NCBI GenBank assembly: GCA_947579605.1
Contig: OX388322.1
Location: forward strand, 11,284,001 to 11,348,000
DNA length: 64,000 nucleotides
Origin: Athripsodes cinereus
Lineage: Eukaryota > Arthropoda > Insecta > Trichoptera > Leptoceridae
Reading direction: 5' to 3'
Shown piece after piece: positions 23,579 through 34,899 of the stretch. Both the position numbers and the translations under genes were made by a program. The notes under the pieces are model-generated. The model ran no database searches and was not told where the DNA came from. It was given only the letters and a program-made list of their open reading frames with translations. Numbering within the stretch: the first letter of the stretch is position 1; every line of letters begins with the position of its first letter.

Positions 23579-25305
23579 ACATTTTGAAACGTGTTCCTAC
23601 AACTCGACAAAGCAACATAATCTTCAAATTTGATGAAGAATAATATACAAATCAGGATCAATAAGGATGGCAGTTATTCCTCATATCTAAACAAATACAC
23701 ATAGATGAATGGCGCATCAGAGTATTGAGATGCAATTTCTTAGAGTATTATCGGACAGATGTTCACAGTGGCTGACGATCTGAAAACAAAAAAATACAAT
23801 GAAAATCTACACACAAAACAAACTACTTTTGTGAAATTACAATGACTTTAGATGTTAAATATTCACCATTTTGAAACGTGTTCCTACGACTCTACAAAGC
23901 AACATAATCTTCAAATTTGATGAAGAATAATATACAAATCAGGATCAATAAGGATGGCAGTTATTCCTCATATCTAAACACATACACATAGATGAATGGC
24001 GCATCAGAGTATTGAGATGCAATTTCTTAGAGTATTATCGGACAGATGTTCACAGTGGCTGACGATCTGAAAACAAAAAAATACAATGAAAATCTACACA
24101 CAAAACAAACTACTTTTGTGAAATTACAATGACTTTAGATGTTAAATATTCACCATTTTGAAACGTGTTACTACGACTCTATAAAGCAACATAATCTTCA
24201 AATTTGATGATGAATAATATACAAATCAGGATCAATAAGGATGGCAGTTATTCCTCATATCTAAACACATACACATAGATGAATGGCGCATCAGAGTATT
24301 GAGATGCAATATCAGTTATTTTAGAAGGATTAACTATGTAACAGTTACGAGATATTTTGAATGTTTTTTACGTATTCTACAATGCACATCCGTTACTTGA
24401 TTATTAAAATCGCGATCGATTTCGGTAAACCTTTACCATTGACGAGCGAGATAATACTATTATCTCGCTCGTCAATGGTAAAGGTTTACCGAAATCGATC
24501 GCGATTTTAATCATCAAGTAACGGATGTGCATTGTAGAATACGTAAAAAACATTCAAAATATTGAGATGCAATTTCTTAGAGTATTATCGGACAGATGTT
24601 CACAGTGGCTGACGATCTGAAAACAAAAAAATACAATGAAAATCTACACACAAAACAAACTACTTTTGTGAAATTACAATGACTTTAGATGTTAAATATT
24701 CACCATTTTTAAACGTGTTCCTACGACTCGACAAAGCAACATAATATTCAAATTTGATGAAGAATAATATACAAATCAGGATCAATAAGGATGGCAGTTA
24801 TTCCTCATATCTAAACACATACACATAGATGAATGGCGCATCAGAGTATTGAGATGCAATTTCTTAGAGTATTATCGGACAGATGTTCACAGTGGCTGAC
24901 GATCTGAAAACAAAAAAATACAATGAAAATCTACACACACAACAAACTACTTTTGTGAAATTACAATGACTTTAGATGTTAAATATTCACCATTTTGAAA
25001 CGTGTTCCTACGACTCGACAAAGCAACATAATATTCAAATTTGATGAAGAATAATATACAAATCAGGATCAATAAGGATGGCAGTTATTCCTCATATCTA
25101 AACACATACACATAGATGAATGGCGCATCAGAGTATTGAGATGCAATTTCTTAGAGTATTATCGGACAGATGTTCACAGTGGCTGACGATCTGAAAACAA
25201 AAAAATACAATGAAAATCTACACACAAAACAAACTACTTTTGTGAAATTACAATGACTTTAGATGTTAAATATTCACCATTTTGAAACGTGTTCCTACGA
25301 CTCAC
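23579..25305 (+). repeat. 286-bp satellite-like tandem array
   Basis: ttttgaaacgtgttcctac and gatcaataaggatggcag recur with a period of about 286 bp (the latter at about 23658, 23943, 24230, 24781 and 25067), giving roughly six units. Units are nearly identical. One unit is interrupted by the Penelope-derived palindrome at 24311-24559. Confidence 0.92.
24311..24559. mobile_element. Penelope terminal palindrome inserted in the satellite, 14-bp TSD
   Basis: tattgagatgcaat flanks it at 24297-24310 and 24560-24573. The first 41 nt match the 3' tip of the Penelope element at 19924. Then 24352-24456 and 24458-24562 are inverted repeats of about 105 bp centred on 24457, with one visible mismatch. 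No coding sequence. It is a terminal-repeat-only insertion. Confidence 0.88.
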
Positions 25306-25800
25306 TACAAAATATTTTATAGTATATCTACTCACATAGAAGAATTACCGTGGTTATCCAGTACCCAGATCTTCCTCGATCATAATCAGGTATGTTGGAT
25401 AAAATAATTGCTGCAATTTATCTATCCTTTGTAGTTTTACCATGTCGAGTTCCTACAATTGACTTGAACTGGACCAGCCACATGAATCAGCATGCAAACT
25501 GTCCTTTCGGTGTATATATATAGTAAGAAAAATAAAAATAAAATAAATAAAAATAAGACAATAAACAGCCTCCACCTTTTACATTGACAATTGACTTGGA
25601 AATATATAATTTTACTCAAGCAAGGCAAGTCTAACATTACAAAGTAGTATTTAGATACTCTTTGATTACAAACGCCTTAAGAACATTTCATCATTATGGG
25701 AGAATCAGCCAGTGACCACATTCAGAAGCAGGTTGAAGACATTACCGTTTGCCGGCGCCCTTGAGACGACCTGAGTGCTGTTAAACGGCGCAGAAGAAGT
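25306..25800. mobile_element. Flank of the Bel-Pao insertion, probable LINE/SINE 3' remnant
   Basis: tgccggcgcccttgagacg to cggcgcagaagaagt (25751-25800) joins across the Bel-Pao element to catccatcatcatcatcaaa (32021 on), so the LTR element landed just before a (cat)n tail of an older retroposon. Confidence 0.5.
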
Positions 25801-26278
25801 TGGGTGGTGGTTTGGTTTGGTGCTTCTTCCAGATCATAACTTGTTGGGTTGATTCGGTTGCTTCCAGTAAAACTATATAGAGTCTTCAATTATTTATTTG
25901 TCACACAGGTTATAATATGTACAATGCAGGATAGTTGATTGCAAGTAGAGTTGATTTGAAATACGATTGTATAAGAGATAGAAATGTAAAAGACAACTGC
26001 TTATATTAGCAACAAACAAAGATAATGTTTCCTACACTACAAAAACGAAAACCTTAATAAGCTGACAAAACTTCGCCATATTATAATATTATTTTGTTCT
26101 ACAATTTAGCCAATTTTCGCCACTTATGTCGCTATATTCTCAAACCTGTCACACTGAACTATAAATATAAGGTAATGCTGTAATTGGTGGAATCAAGTTG
26201 TTAGCGCCACACGGCGGCAAACATCCTAACTATTTTGCATTGGCGTGAAATTTAAACCCCTGATTTGAAAACTGAACA
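25801..26278 (-). repeat. Bel-Pao LTR (3' LTR)
   Basis: This 478-bp repeat equals 31538-32015 by eye, with a constant offset of 5737, except for the second base. On the minus strand it starts TGTTCAG. gaagt precedes it (25796-25800) and follows the other LTR (32016-32020), a 5-bp target duplication. A purine-rich agggggcggta lies next to it on the coding strand. Confidence 0.93.
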
Positions 26279-26830
26279 TACCGCCCCCTAAAAACGCGTT
26301 TTTACAAATAAATAAACGTTTTTATAACATGAGTTTGAAAATTTAATTATCTACTATAAATGTCTTGGTACCTGTGTAAATGTCATGCGTAAAATTGAGA
26401 TAGTGGACTGTAACATAACATTGAAAAAACATGACATGAAAAACAAAACATTTTCTGAAAACTAAACCCCTTGTACTACATGAATGAAAATTTTGTCAGC
26501 CAAGAAAGAAAGAAAGAAACATAAAACCTATGTAAAACAAAACAGATGATCTAAAAATATTTTTAAATATTTGAAAAACATGATGAGCAAATAAAATACA
26601 ACACTTCTTGAGATATTGTTCCTCTGATAAACACAAGCAAATAAAGCAAAACTTTTCTTGAGATTTTCATCCCTTTGATGAACATGATAAGTAAACAAAG
26701 TATAACATTCATTGAGATATTGTTCCTCTGATAAACATGATGAGTAAAAAAGTATAACATTTCTTGAGATCATCATCCCTTTGATGAACATGATAAGTGA
26801 ACAAAGTATAACATTTACTGAGACATCTTA
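26279..26830 (-). repeat. Imperfect minisatellite at the 3' side of the Bel-Pao element
   Basis: Blocks such as attgttcctctgataaacat and tttgatgaacatgataagt alternate four to five times between about 26580 and 26820, with a unit of roughly 60 bp. The ORFs through it reflect the repeat, not a gene. Confidence 0.7.
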
Positions 26831-26884
26831 GAAATTTTGTAAATTGATTCACCATCTTGAAGTAAAATTAATTTGCCTCGATTT

Positions 26885-27238
26885 ATTGCATAGAATTTTC
26901 TTCAATCGGTAACACAGCCAAATTGACGACACTGCGTTTGAAGATACCTCTTGTAGTCTTGACTGAAACGACTCTGACGAGCCCATCTCTCCCTGGATGT
27001 AGTTCCGTTACTCGTCCAAGTTTCCATACCATAGGCTTTCTTCTTTAATCAGCACCAAGTCCTCCAGCTGCAACTGCCTCTCAGCTCCCTTACGCCATTT
27101 GCTCCGACGTTGCAGCTCGTGAAAGTACTCGGCATTCCATCGTACCCAGAAAGATTGAAATATCATCATTAGTTTTTGATAATGGTTAAGCCTATTGTTA
27201 GGAATTTCCAAAACACTACGTTCTGGAAGAGCAAACAA
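26885..27238 (-). pseudogene. Bel-Pao integrase C-terminal domain remnant
   Basis: The ORF at 27238-27008 and the broken continuation below it translate to the conserved C-terminal segment that follows Pao integrases (DUF5641-type): WNAEYFHELQRRSKW and then, in another frame, a lysine/arginine-rich GRDGLVR-type motif. A frameshift separates the two. The catalytic integrase core is absent: 27240-27849 contains no recognisable coding sequence. Confidence 0.7.
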
Positions 27239-27849
27239 GCTTTCTCCAATCAGGAAGTGAGTAGGAGTTAAGGCGTTTGGTCACTTCGGTCAGAGGAGAG
27301 TGGAGTGTGGAGTTGACGCAAGGTTGAACTTGCAATAGAATGGTGTACATACTAACAAAGTCTAACAATCGATAATGCAGTGCCTTTAAGTGAGTATTTC
27401 AAATATACAAGAAAACATAACATGAATTTAAATTGAATGAAAATGAGTGAAAGCTTTTGAATTTCACTGCCTGATCCAGCAAAGTTTGCTACATTGTCCT
27501 AGTAAACCAATAAGTTTACATTGTCCTAAAATGAACATTGAAAATAAATCGAAATGCTTCCCTAGAAAGTGAAAGATGTTATCCCCTGCAATGAAAACAA
27601 ATCAACATACCTACCTGCGCACATATCATTTTATCATTATTGTAATATTTGTACCTGAAACATAAATACATTGGTTAAAAAACATTCTTGATAATTAGGT
27701 ACAAATCGATAACTCCTTGAGGTTTGCAAACTCTTGTGCATTCATGATTAGAACATTGTGTGCATTTCAGTTACATTTTGTTCTTCTTTAAAACGTGGTT
27801 TTCTACCGCTTGCGTTGAGTAAGTAGCGTATCAAATATGCTGCGATTCT

Positions 27850-29169
27850 TTATAACTTAGTAAATGATGAATACCAAATAAATGTCTCCCAATCTTCCCT
27901 TTGAGTGACAACTACTAAAGTTGTCTGTATCTTGTAATGTGTCCATAATGTTGTGATTGTATCTTGCACTCTTGAAAATGTTCCTATAATCAATCTTGTT
28001 AACAATAATGCACCACACAATTCTATACTAGTTGATGACAATTGTTTAATAGGTGCAACTTTATATTTTGCACATATTAAATTACATTCGTATCTTCCAA
28101 ATCTACTATAAGATCTCAAATATATGGAACAGCCATAAGCTTTCTGCGAGGCGTCTGAAGAACTTATTAATTGAATATGAATTGAAATTTCACATTTGAT
28201 ATTTCTACATATTTTAAAATCATTGATTGTCAATAAATCAGCCCTGTAGTCATTCCATTGTTGCAATAGACTTTCTTGAAGAAGTTCGTCCCATGCTATT
28301 CCTTGCTGCCATAATTCTTGCATAAGAATTTTTGCTCTAATTACTATTGGTCCCAATAAACCAAGAGGATCAAAAGTTCTTGAAATGTCTGACAATACCA
28401 TTCTTTTGGTAGCCGCTTGGTTATCATGTAAAATTTCTACCTTGTAAGAAAGACAATCTTCCCTGCTATCCCAATAAAGTCCTAAGATTTTAGATGTATC
28501 TTTGTCTTCAACAAATAATGACTTTTTACTAGATAATATATCATCAGACATACCTGACACATTTGATTTCCATTTTGTAAGATGAAAACCTCCTGATTGA
28601 AGTATAGTGGTTAATTCCTGTTTCAATTGTGAACATTCCTGTTTCAATTGTGAACATTCCTGCAAGTTTTCACCTCCTGTTAACAGATCGTCCATGTAGA
28701 AATCTTCTGCTATAACTTCACATGGTTTTGGATATTTATCTTTGAACTTCATACTTAATTGTTTTAGACATCTTGTGGCGACAAAGGCAGAAGGTGTTAA
28801 TCCATATGTTACTGTATTTAACTGAAAATGAGATAATTGTTTGTCATCTGAATCCCTCCATACAATCCTCTGAAATCTTTTATCCTCGGAATGAATTTCT
28901 ACCTGTCTGTACATCTTTTCTATGTCGGCAGTAATCACGAATGAGTGTTTCCTGAAATTTACTAGCAAGGTAAATAAATCATTTTGTATTAAAGGACCTG
29001 TCATGAGTGTATCATTTAAAGAAACACCTGAACTTGTTTTTGCTGATCCATCAAAGACAACTCTTATTTTATCCCCCTTGAATACTGCATGATGTGGGAG
29101 ATAACACATATCATGTTGATCTGATGGTTCACATGGTGACATGTGACCTAAAGTTTCATATTCTTTCAT
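27850..29169 (-). pseudogene. Bel-Pao pol fragment (reverse transcriptase, partial RNase H)
   Basis: A 439-codon frame with the Pao-type RT: VFDGSAKTSSGVSLND, TADIEKMYRQV (motif A Asp), YGLTPSAF, and FYMDDLLTGG (YMDD box). A seven-residue block, ECSQLKQ, is duplicated in tandem near the middle (28620-28660). The frame runs into an RNase H-like region and ends in unrelated residues at 27850. It is shifted by one base relative to the upstream gag frame, probably at the A-run near 29182, so gag and pol, normally one polyprotein, are separated. Confidence 0.88.
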
Positions 29170-29173
29170 AAAA

Positions 29174-31177
29174 TTAACATTGATTTTTTAGATTTGTATC
29201 ATTGGCAAAGCGCTTTTCCATACTTAACATACGCCTGCTTGCAACTTGTAAAGAGTCACCTAACTCTTTATGCTTCGGTTTGAATGGTAGTCTGGCCACA
29301 AACCGACCTGTATTACTTCTTTGATGGGTTGAAACGAAATGCGTTTCACATAAAATCTCCTCTTGAGATTGAATTGGCATAGAAAGAATTTCCTCTATTT
29401 TCCAAAACCTTTCTATGTCTTTATGCAATTGATTTAATGAAACATAACAATGTAAGACTTGCCTGGAATTTTTGACTTGCCTGTCTTGTAATACCTGTCC
29501 AGCGATGATCCAACCTAGCAACGTCTGCTGTATCACTGGTTGTGAAGGTTCGATTTGAAGTCTTTCTGCTTGTAAAATTTCCCAAAAAACTTGTGCCCCT
29601 AGAAGCATGTCCACTGGAGCGCTCTTATGAAAATCGGGATCAGCCAACCTTAGTCCATGAGGTAGTTTCACATATTTCTTGTCGAAAGTTTGCTGTGGTA
29701 GTGGCTGCGTGATCTTTGGTAACACCAAACATGACAGTTTGCATGTGTAACTTGAGTGTAGAGATTGGATCTCCACATCGGCTCCTTTGCTTATTTTCGT
29801 AACCTGGTTATGGATTCCTGCTACTGGAATCGCTGCATCGTATTGTGAAATACCCAACCTAGAACATAAGGATTTCGTCATAAAATTAGATTGAGCACCA
29901 CAATCTAAAAGTGCGCGCACCTTGTGTGACACGCCATTATGTGTGATACCTACTATCACTGTAGACAACAATATTTGACTACCACCTTGTGACATGTGGG
30001 TAGTGATGGTAGCATCTTGTTCATGTAGTATTGTTGTCCCATTTTCTTGAATACCTACTTGAGGTTGCCTTGTAACATTTGAATATCTGTGTAACATTGT
30101 ATGGTGTCTTTTCCTACACATTCTGCATGTGTTTTTTGAACTACATTTGAAGGAATTGTGCCTTGTACCTAGACAATTAAAACAGAGTCTAAACCTTTTT
30201 GTTGTCTCATACCTCTGCTCCATAGTCTGGGCATGAAACTGACCACATTGGTGCAGCCTGTGTTCCCCTTTGCACAGCGGACATAAACTTGAAACATTGT
30301 TTCTAGAACCAGCATGGAGTGTGATCCTAGGGCTTGGTTTCCGCTGGTGTGTTAGACATGTTTCTAACACCCTTGCTCTTTCATTTAGACATAAAATCAA
30401 CTCACCTAATGTGGGTAACTTTCCTGCGATCGAATAAGTCTCCCAATGTTGCTTGCTACTTACTGGAAGCTTGCTTGTTATAACATGAATTACCAATGCA
30501 TCCCACTGCTTGGTAGGTAGTCCCATGCTTTGTAGAGCCCTCAGATGAAGCTGTACTTCATCTACTAATTTCCTTAACCCTGTGTGACTTTCATCCCTTA
30601 GTACTGCCATGTTGAGAAGACTGTGAAGGTGCTTATCTGAAATTATACGAACATTATGATACCTTGAATTAAGTATTTCCCATGCTACACTGTAATTCTC
30701 TCCTGAAACTTCCAGCGAAGAAATTAACTGCAATGCTTCTCCCTTAAGACTTGAGAGAAGATAATGGAACTTTTGAAGATTATTTAATGATGGATTGCTA
30801 TCCACCAATGAACTGAAGGTGTCTCTGAAGTGAAGCCAGTTTTTGTAATCCCCACAGAAATTCGGTACCTCTAAAGCCCTCAATTTAACTTCTGAAACAA
30901 CTGTAGGAATTTGTTTCATAATCGATCTCGCTTTTCCCACTGTTTCGTAGAATAAAACTTCGAATTGTTCCCTATATTCAGCCTCAATTTCACTATATTC
31001 TTCTATTTCCTGCTGGATTGTCTCAAATTTGTCTAGAATAGCTTCTATTCTAGATATTCTCACTTCTAATTCACACATATCGATTGATTTGCTATTGAGG
31101 TAGTCTTGAAAACGTGTCAATTGTCCTTTGAGAGCACCTCTTTTAGAAACAAGCATCTTCACTCTCTCGTTCGGCAT
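29174..31177 (-). CDS. Bel-Pao gag-protease
   Basis: A 667-aa frame. It opens with a coiled coil and the gag domain typical of Pao elements (DUF1759-type; GDYKNWLHFRDTF near residue 110). Zinc-knuckle-like cysteine clusters follow at about 295-365 (CPLCKGEHRLHQC, CFNCLGTRHNSFKC, CRMCRKRHH). Next is an aspartic-protease domain with ALLDCGAQSNF at about 425; the usual catalytic triad is DTGA/DSGA, here DCGA. It would package the retrotransposon RNA in cytoplasmic particles. The frame is intact but its fusion to pol is broken. Confidence 0.87.
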   Translation of the reverse strand: MPNERVKMLVSKRGALKGQLTRFQDYLNSKSIDMCELEVRISRIEAILDKFETIQQEIEEYSEIEAEYREQFEVLFYETVGKARSIMKQIPTVVSEVKLRALEVPNFCGDYKNWLHFRDTFSSLVDSNPSLNNLQKFHYLLSSLKGEALQLISSLEVSGENYSVAWEILNSRYHNVRIISDKHLHSLLNMAVLRDESHTGLRKLVDEVQLHLRALQSMGLPTKQWDALVIHVITSKLPVSSKQHWETYSIAGKLPTLGELILCLNERARVLETCLTHQRKPSPRITLHAGSRNNVSSLCPLCKGEHRLHQCGQFHAQTMEQRYETTKRFRLCFNCLGTRHNSFKCSSKNTCRMCRKRHHTMLHRYSNVTRQPQVGIQENGTTILHEQDATITTHMSQGGSQILLSTVIVGITHNGVSHKVRALLDCGAQSNFMTKSLCSRLGISQYDAAIPVAGIHNQVTKISKGADVEIQSLHSSYTCKLSCLVLPKITQPLPQQTFDKKYVKLPHGLRLADPDFHKSAPVDMLLGAQVFWEILQAERLQIEPSQPVIQQTLLGWIIAGQVLQDRQVKNSRQVLHCYVSLNQLHKDIERFWKIEEILSMPIQSQEEILCETHFVSTHQRSNTGRFVARLPFKPKHKELGDSLQVASRRMLSMEKRFANDTNLKNQC

Positions 31178-31513
31178 CTCGATTATTGATAAATATTGTT
31201 ATATTTAATCCCAATGCAGCACCCTTTAACCAAACCAAACAAAGCACATGAATCAAACAAGAAAAGAAAAACGTGTTTTACATGTAACAATAATAATTAT
31301 TCGACTTGATTTTATAACTACCCTTAACCTCACTTAAATGCCGCAAAATCAACTGTATGAAATTACTAGCAAACCACAATGGAAGGATTATGATATTAAT
31401 TGAAATAATAACACTTTGAAATGGATAATAAGGATGATTGGAAATTTAAACCTGTCCGTCTTTCCTTTACGATGTCTGGAATTCCTGTTCAAACTGGTAT
31501 GTTCTTCCTTCTA

Positions 31514-31533
31514 CGAATCCGGTTCGAGGTCCA
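31514..31533 (-). promoter_or_regulatory. Primer-binding site of the Bel-Pao element
   Basis: Just inside the 5' LTR the minus strand reads TGGACCTCGAACCGGATTCG, complementary to a tRNA 3' end that includes the TpsiC arm sequence ggttcga and terminal CCA. The tRNA identity was not determined. Confidence 0.7.
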
Positions 31534-31537
31534 AAAC

Positions 31538-32015
31538 TTGGTGGTGGTTTGGTTTGGTGCTTCTTCCAGATCATAACTTGTTGGGTTGATTCGGTTGCTT
31601 CCAGTAAAACTATATAGAGTCTTCAATTATTTATTTGTCACACAGGTTATAATATGTACAATGCAGGATAGTTGATTGCAAGTAGAGTTGATTTGAAATA
31701 CGATTGTATAAGAGATAGAAATGTAAAAGACAACTGCTTATATTAGCAACAAACAAAGATAATGTTTCCTACACTACAAAAACGAAAACCTTAATAAGCT
31801 GACAAAACTTCGCCATATTATAATATTATTTTGTTCTACAATTTAGCCAATTTTCGCCACTTATGTCGCTATATTCTCAAACCTGTCACACTGAACTATA
31901 AATATAAGGTAATGCTGTAATTGGTGGAATCAAGTTGTTAGCGCCACACGGCGGCAAACATCCTAACTATTTTGCATTGGCGTGAAATTTAAACCCCTGA
32001 TTTGAAAACTGAACA
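31538..32015 (-). repeat. Bel-Pao LTR (5' LTR)
   Basis: Partner of 25801-26278. It lies upstream of gag on the coding strand and is followed on its outer side by the 5-bp duplication gaagt. The near identity of the two LTRs implies a recent insertion. Confidence 0.93.
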
Positions 32016-32797
32016 GAAGTCATCCATCATCATCATCAAAGTTTTTGTCCACCACACATTTTGAAACAAGTTTTTATTTGGCAGCACTATGAAGTAAACA
32101 TTTTGGAGTAAACGATTTACGTATGAATGAGTAAGAAATGATAAAAAAAGTACTTACCGATTTTCATCCAGTGGGAACCGTGAAAAAAAGTCAGTTACGC
32201 TATATTTTTTACATATAAAACATCTTCTTCCACCAGCCATTTTAAATATATATTATTCCTTTGATATATACTGGTCTACAAATAAATAAATGGTAAAGGT
32301 GTACTCAATTTACGAATAAACAGAGTTTTAACCGTTTTAACGATTTGCTTACAAACAAAGAGAATATAATACTACGTAATACTTACAAAAATATGCTCTC
32401 AGAGAACGGCAAACATCGAACAAACGAATGAAAGTAAATGACGCGTATGACGCATGGTTTCTTAAGTTGGCTACACCGTTTCCGTTAAATTTTTGATATT
32501 GTAATGTTGTTCATTCTAGTCGGATAACCCCATATAAAAATTCTTGAATGGTAGTTGCGCCCCACTGAACATGGCTCTTTCATAACTTATTCTTTACGCA
32601 TCGGCTATTCGTCAGTAACAGAAATTACTGTCACTGTCAAAATAATAATGACAGTTGTGACCTTGAAGTATTTTACAGTAAATTATGTAAACAAAATGGC
32701 ATGACTTTGACGTCTGTCAATTCAGTAGCTATTCGTAAGGAATTTTATGTAAAGATAAACAAAGCCACGCTGTTTTGACGTCTGTCAATATTGGCAG

Positions 32798-33316
32798 CAG
32801 TGTGACCAGATTTGGTAGTTTCCTACTTTTTTGGTAGTTTTTGAGGCATTTGCAAGAATGTTTAGTAGTTTTTAATAGTTTTTTGTCAGTTTTTGTATTT
32901 AGTCGGCAAATTATCGGGTACTTGGGAAAAGTACCCGATACTTACTGATCGAAAATAATTGTCGGTACAAATACGGGATACATTTTAGAAAAAGGTACTG
33001 CGAGAAAATATTGTTGAAGAAAACCGAGGAGTTTTTAAAATACTTCAAATTCCTATACCATTTTGAAAATTCGGCGACGGAGGGGGGGGGGGGTAAAAAT
33101 TTAAGCGAGTAACTTTTTTTCAATAGTCGGTATGAAAGTATCCGAAAAGTAACAACAGTCGGTACAAATACCCGGTAAAAAGGTACTATGTTAAAATATT
33201 GTTTAACTAAACCGAGGAGTTCTTGAAATACTTCAAATTCCTATATCATTTTAAGAATTTAGTAGTTTTTGACTTCCCCATTTAGTAGTTTTTGAAAATA
33301 AAATCTGGTCACACTG
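32798..33316 (+). mobile_element. hAT-like MITE with internal monomers, copy 1 (8-bp TSD attggcag)
   Basis: Termini cagtgtgaccagattt and aaatctggtcacactg are 16-bp perfect inverted repeats. attggcag precedes (32790-32797) and follows (33317-33324). Two internal monomers start at about 32954 and 33162. An 8-bp duplication and a CAG terminus are hAT signatures. It has no coding capacity. Confidence 0.92.
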
Positions 33317-33358
33317 ATTGGCAGTCGTAATGTGAGCCCGGCCGCACAACAATATACT

Positions 33359-33545
33359 CCAAATATGGAACATTTGATAACTTAACTTCACCTTAAAACT
33401 TCTACCCCCCCCCCCCTCGTCGCTAAATTTTCAAAATGGTATAGGAATTTGAAATGTTTCAAAACTCCTCGGTTTTCTTTTAGAGTTTTTTCTCAAATAC
33501 CTCTTTCAAAAAAGTATCGGATACTTATACCGACTTTTATTAAAA
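33359..33545 (-). repeat. Isolated inverted monomer of the hAT-MITE
   Basis: Reverse complement of the 165-bp monomer: polyC with ctcgtcgctaaattttc, aactcctcggttttctttta, then agtatcggatact. Termini are lacking. Confidence 0.75.
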
Positions 33546-34013
33546 AAAGTGTGTAATAGTTAACCATAAACATATTTTACAATTTCTCTATGGAAAAGTT
33601 CACCATAGATAAATTTTATAATCTTTCTTTTTTCTATGTAATTACGGACAAATAGCCTTTGCCTATTCTTTAAAAAAATATAACCTTCAAAATAACAATA
33701 TCAAATTTTTTTCGGTTTAGTTTTTACGTATCTACGAGGCCAAATATATGCACAAACTCAATTTATAATCCGTGTACCTATATTTGTTTACAATAAAATA
33801 CCAAAAAACAACTTAAATGAAGCAAAATACTTACTTTTTAGTGCCAAAAACTTTGACTCGATGTGCCGGCGAACTGTCAAAATATGTTTGTGGGTGACAG
33901 GAAATCAGTGCTGCCACTTAAATAAAAAATTCTAGCCAGATTCGTTCCTACACTACCAAAATAATGCAAGTGGCTCTTTCAAAACTTGGCTCCTTCATGC
34001 CACTTCTCCCCTA

Positions 34014-34692
34014 ATCAGTAGTATGAAAAATAAACAGTGTTGTTTTGGTACATTGCTAAAATTGGAAAATATTTATTTAAAATTCACAAAGTACTTTAGT
34101 GTCACTGTCTGTTATTCTTTGTTATTATTTTTTTTTATCATCATCGAAAATCTTCTTTAAGACAGGAGATACCTATATTTTTTTTAAATTTTAAATAGAA
34201 TATAAAAGTGTGTTTTTTTACATCCAATATTTGATTCCACTACTTGCATACTAAATAATATGACATATCGTCCCTCTTCTGACTAACTGTCGTATCTGCC
34301 TAAATGTAAATTGTTCAGGAGAGCATTTTTAGTGTTTTGCCGTGCATATTTTCGTCTCTCTTAGTTATATGATACAGTGTAAATATTTATGTAACATTAT
34401 TTTATTTGTTCCTATTCTTATATATCTAAGAATTATTTTTGTGATGAAATTTTGAGGAATTAGTAGATACAACACATTTTATTTAGAATGATTTGTAAAT
34501 ATGACAACAAATCAAAAGGCTATTCCAGGATAACGGTAACGGTTACAGATGTGATCTTCAGTGAGAACATGCAGGGCACATATAAATACACATTGGTGAT
34601 CATAACTCGATTTCGCCAAAAATGTCAGATACGACAGTTAGTCAGAAGAGGGACGATATCTGACATCTGTTGATAGTGTTGTTAAATTTTGT
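34014..34692. other. Spacer between the pogo-like element and the palindrome
   Basis: Contains the inverted pair ctgactaactgtcgtatctg (about 34280) and cagatacgacagttagtcag (about 34624), which spans about 365 bp and may mark another TIR element. No gene. Confidence 0.5.
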
Positions 34693-34899
34693 TCACTGTG
34701 TCGGTGTTTAGGTAGTAGAATTCCATATCGAAATAAATAAAACAAGTGTTTTATTCTACTATTGATTTATTCGATGAGAGAGACGTCTTTCGTCTTATGA
34801 GGACATTGTCCATGGATTGACAATGTCCTCATAAGACGAAAGACGTCTCTCTCATCGAATAAATCAATAGTAGAATAAAACACTTGTTTTATTTATTTC
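34693..34899. mobile_element. Second Penelope-like terminal palindrome, 12-bp TSD
   Basis: gttaaattttgt occurs at 34681-34692 and 34900-34911. Inside, 36 nt of unique tail are followed by perfect 82-bp arms (34729-34810 and 34819-34900) around an 8-bp spacer. The right arm reads ttgacaat, stem gtc-ctcataa-gac, GAAA, gacgtc, then caatagtagaataa, the same order as the Penelope terminus at 12.6 kb. Confidence 0.85.

Larger units (their letters stand above)
19185..34011 (-). mobile_element. 14.8-kb pogo-like DNA transposon with nested insertions
   Basis: Left end GGGGAGAAGTGGCATGAAAG (with TA at 19183-19184) and the complement of the right end GGGGAGAAGTGGCATGAAGG (TA at 34012-34013) match over about 24 bp with one difference. 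TA duplication and a CENP-B/HTH-type transposase fit pogo/Tigger. The decamer-like motif tgaaagagcca recurs just inside the left end (19196, 19371 inverted, 19394) and on the right side (33970, 32573), plausibly transposase-binding sites. Other insertions inside account for most of the length. One caveat is that the two ends could come from two separate insertions of the same family. Confidence 0.7.

Noticed and set aside
26528..26791. Minus-strand ORFs with repeated FIKG/YQRN words
   Set aside because: They reflect the imperfect minisatellite in the Bel-Pao 3' region, not a protein.
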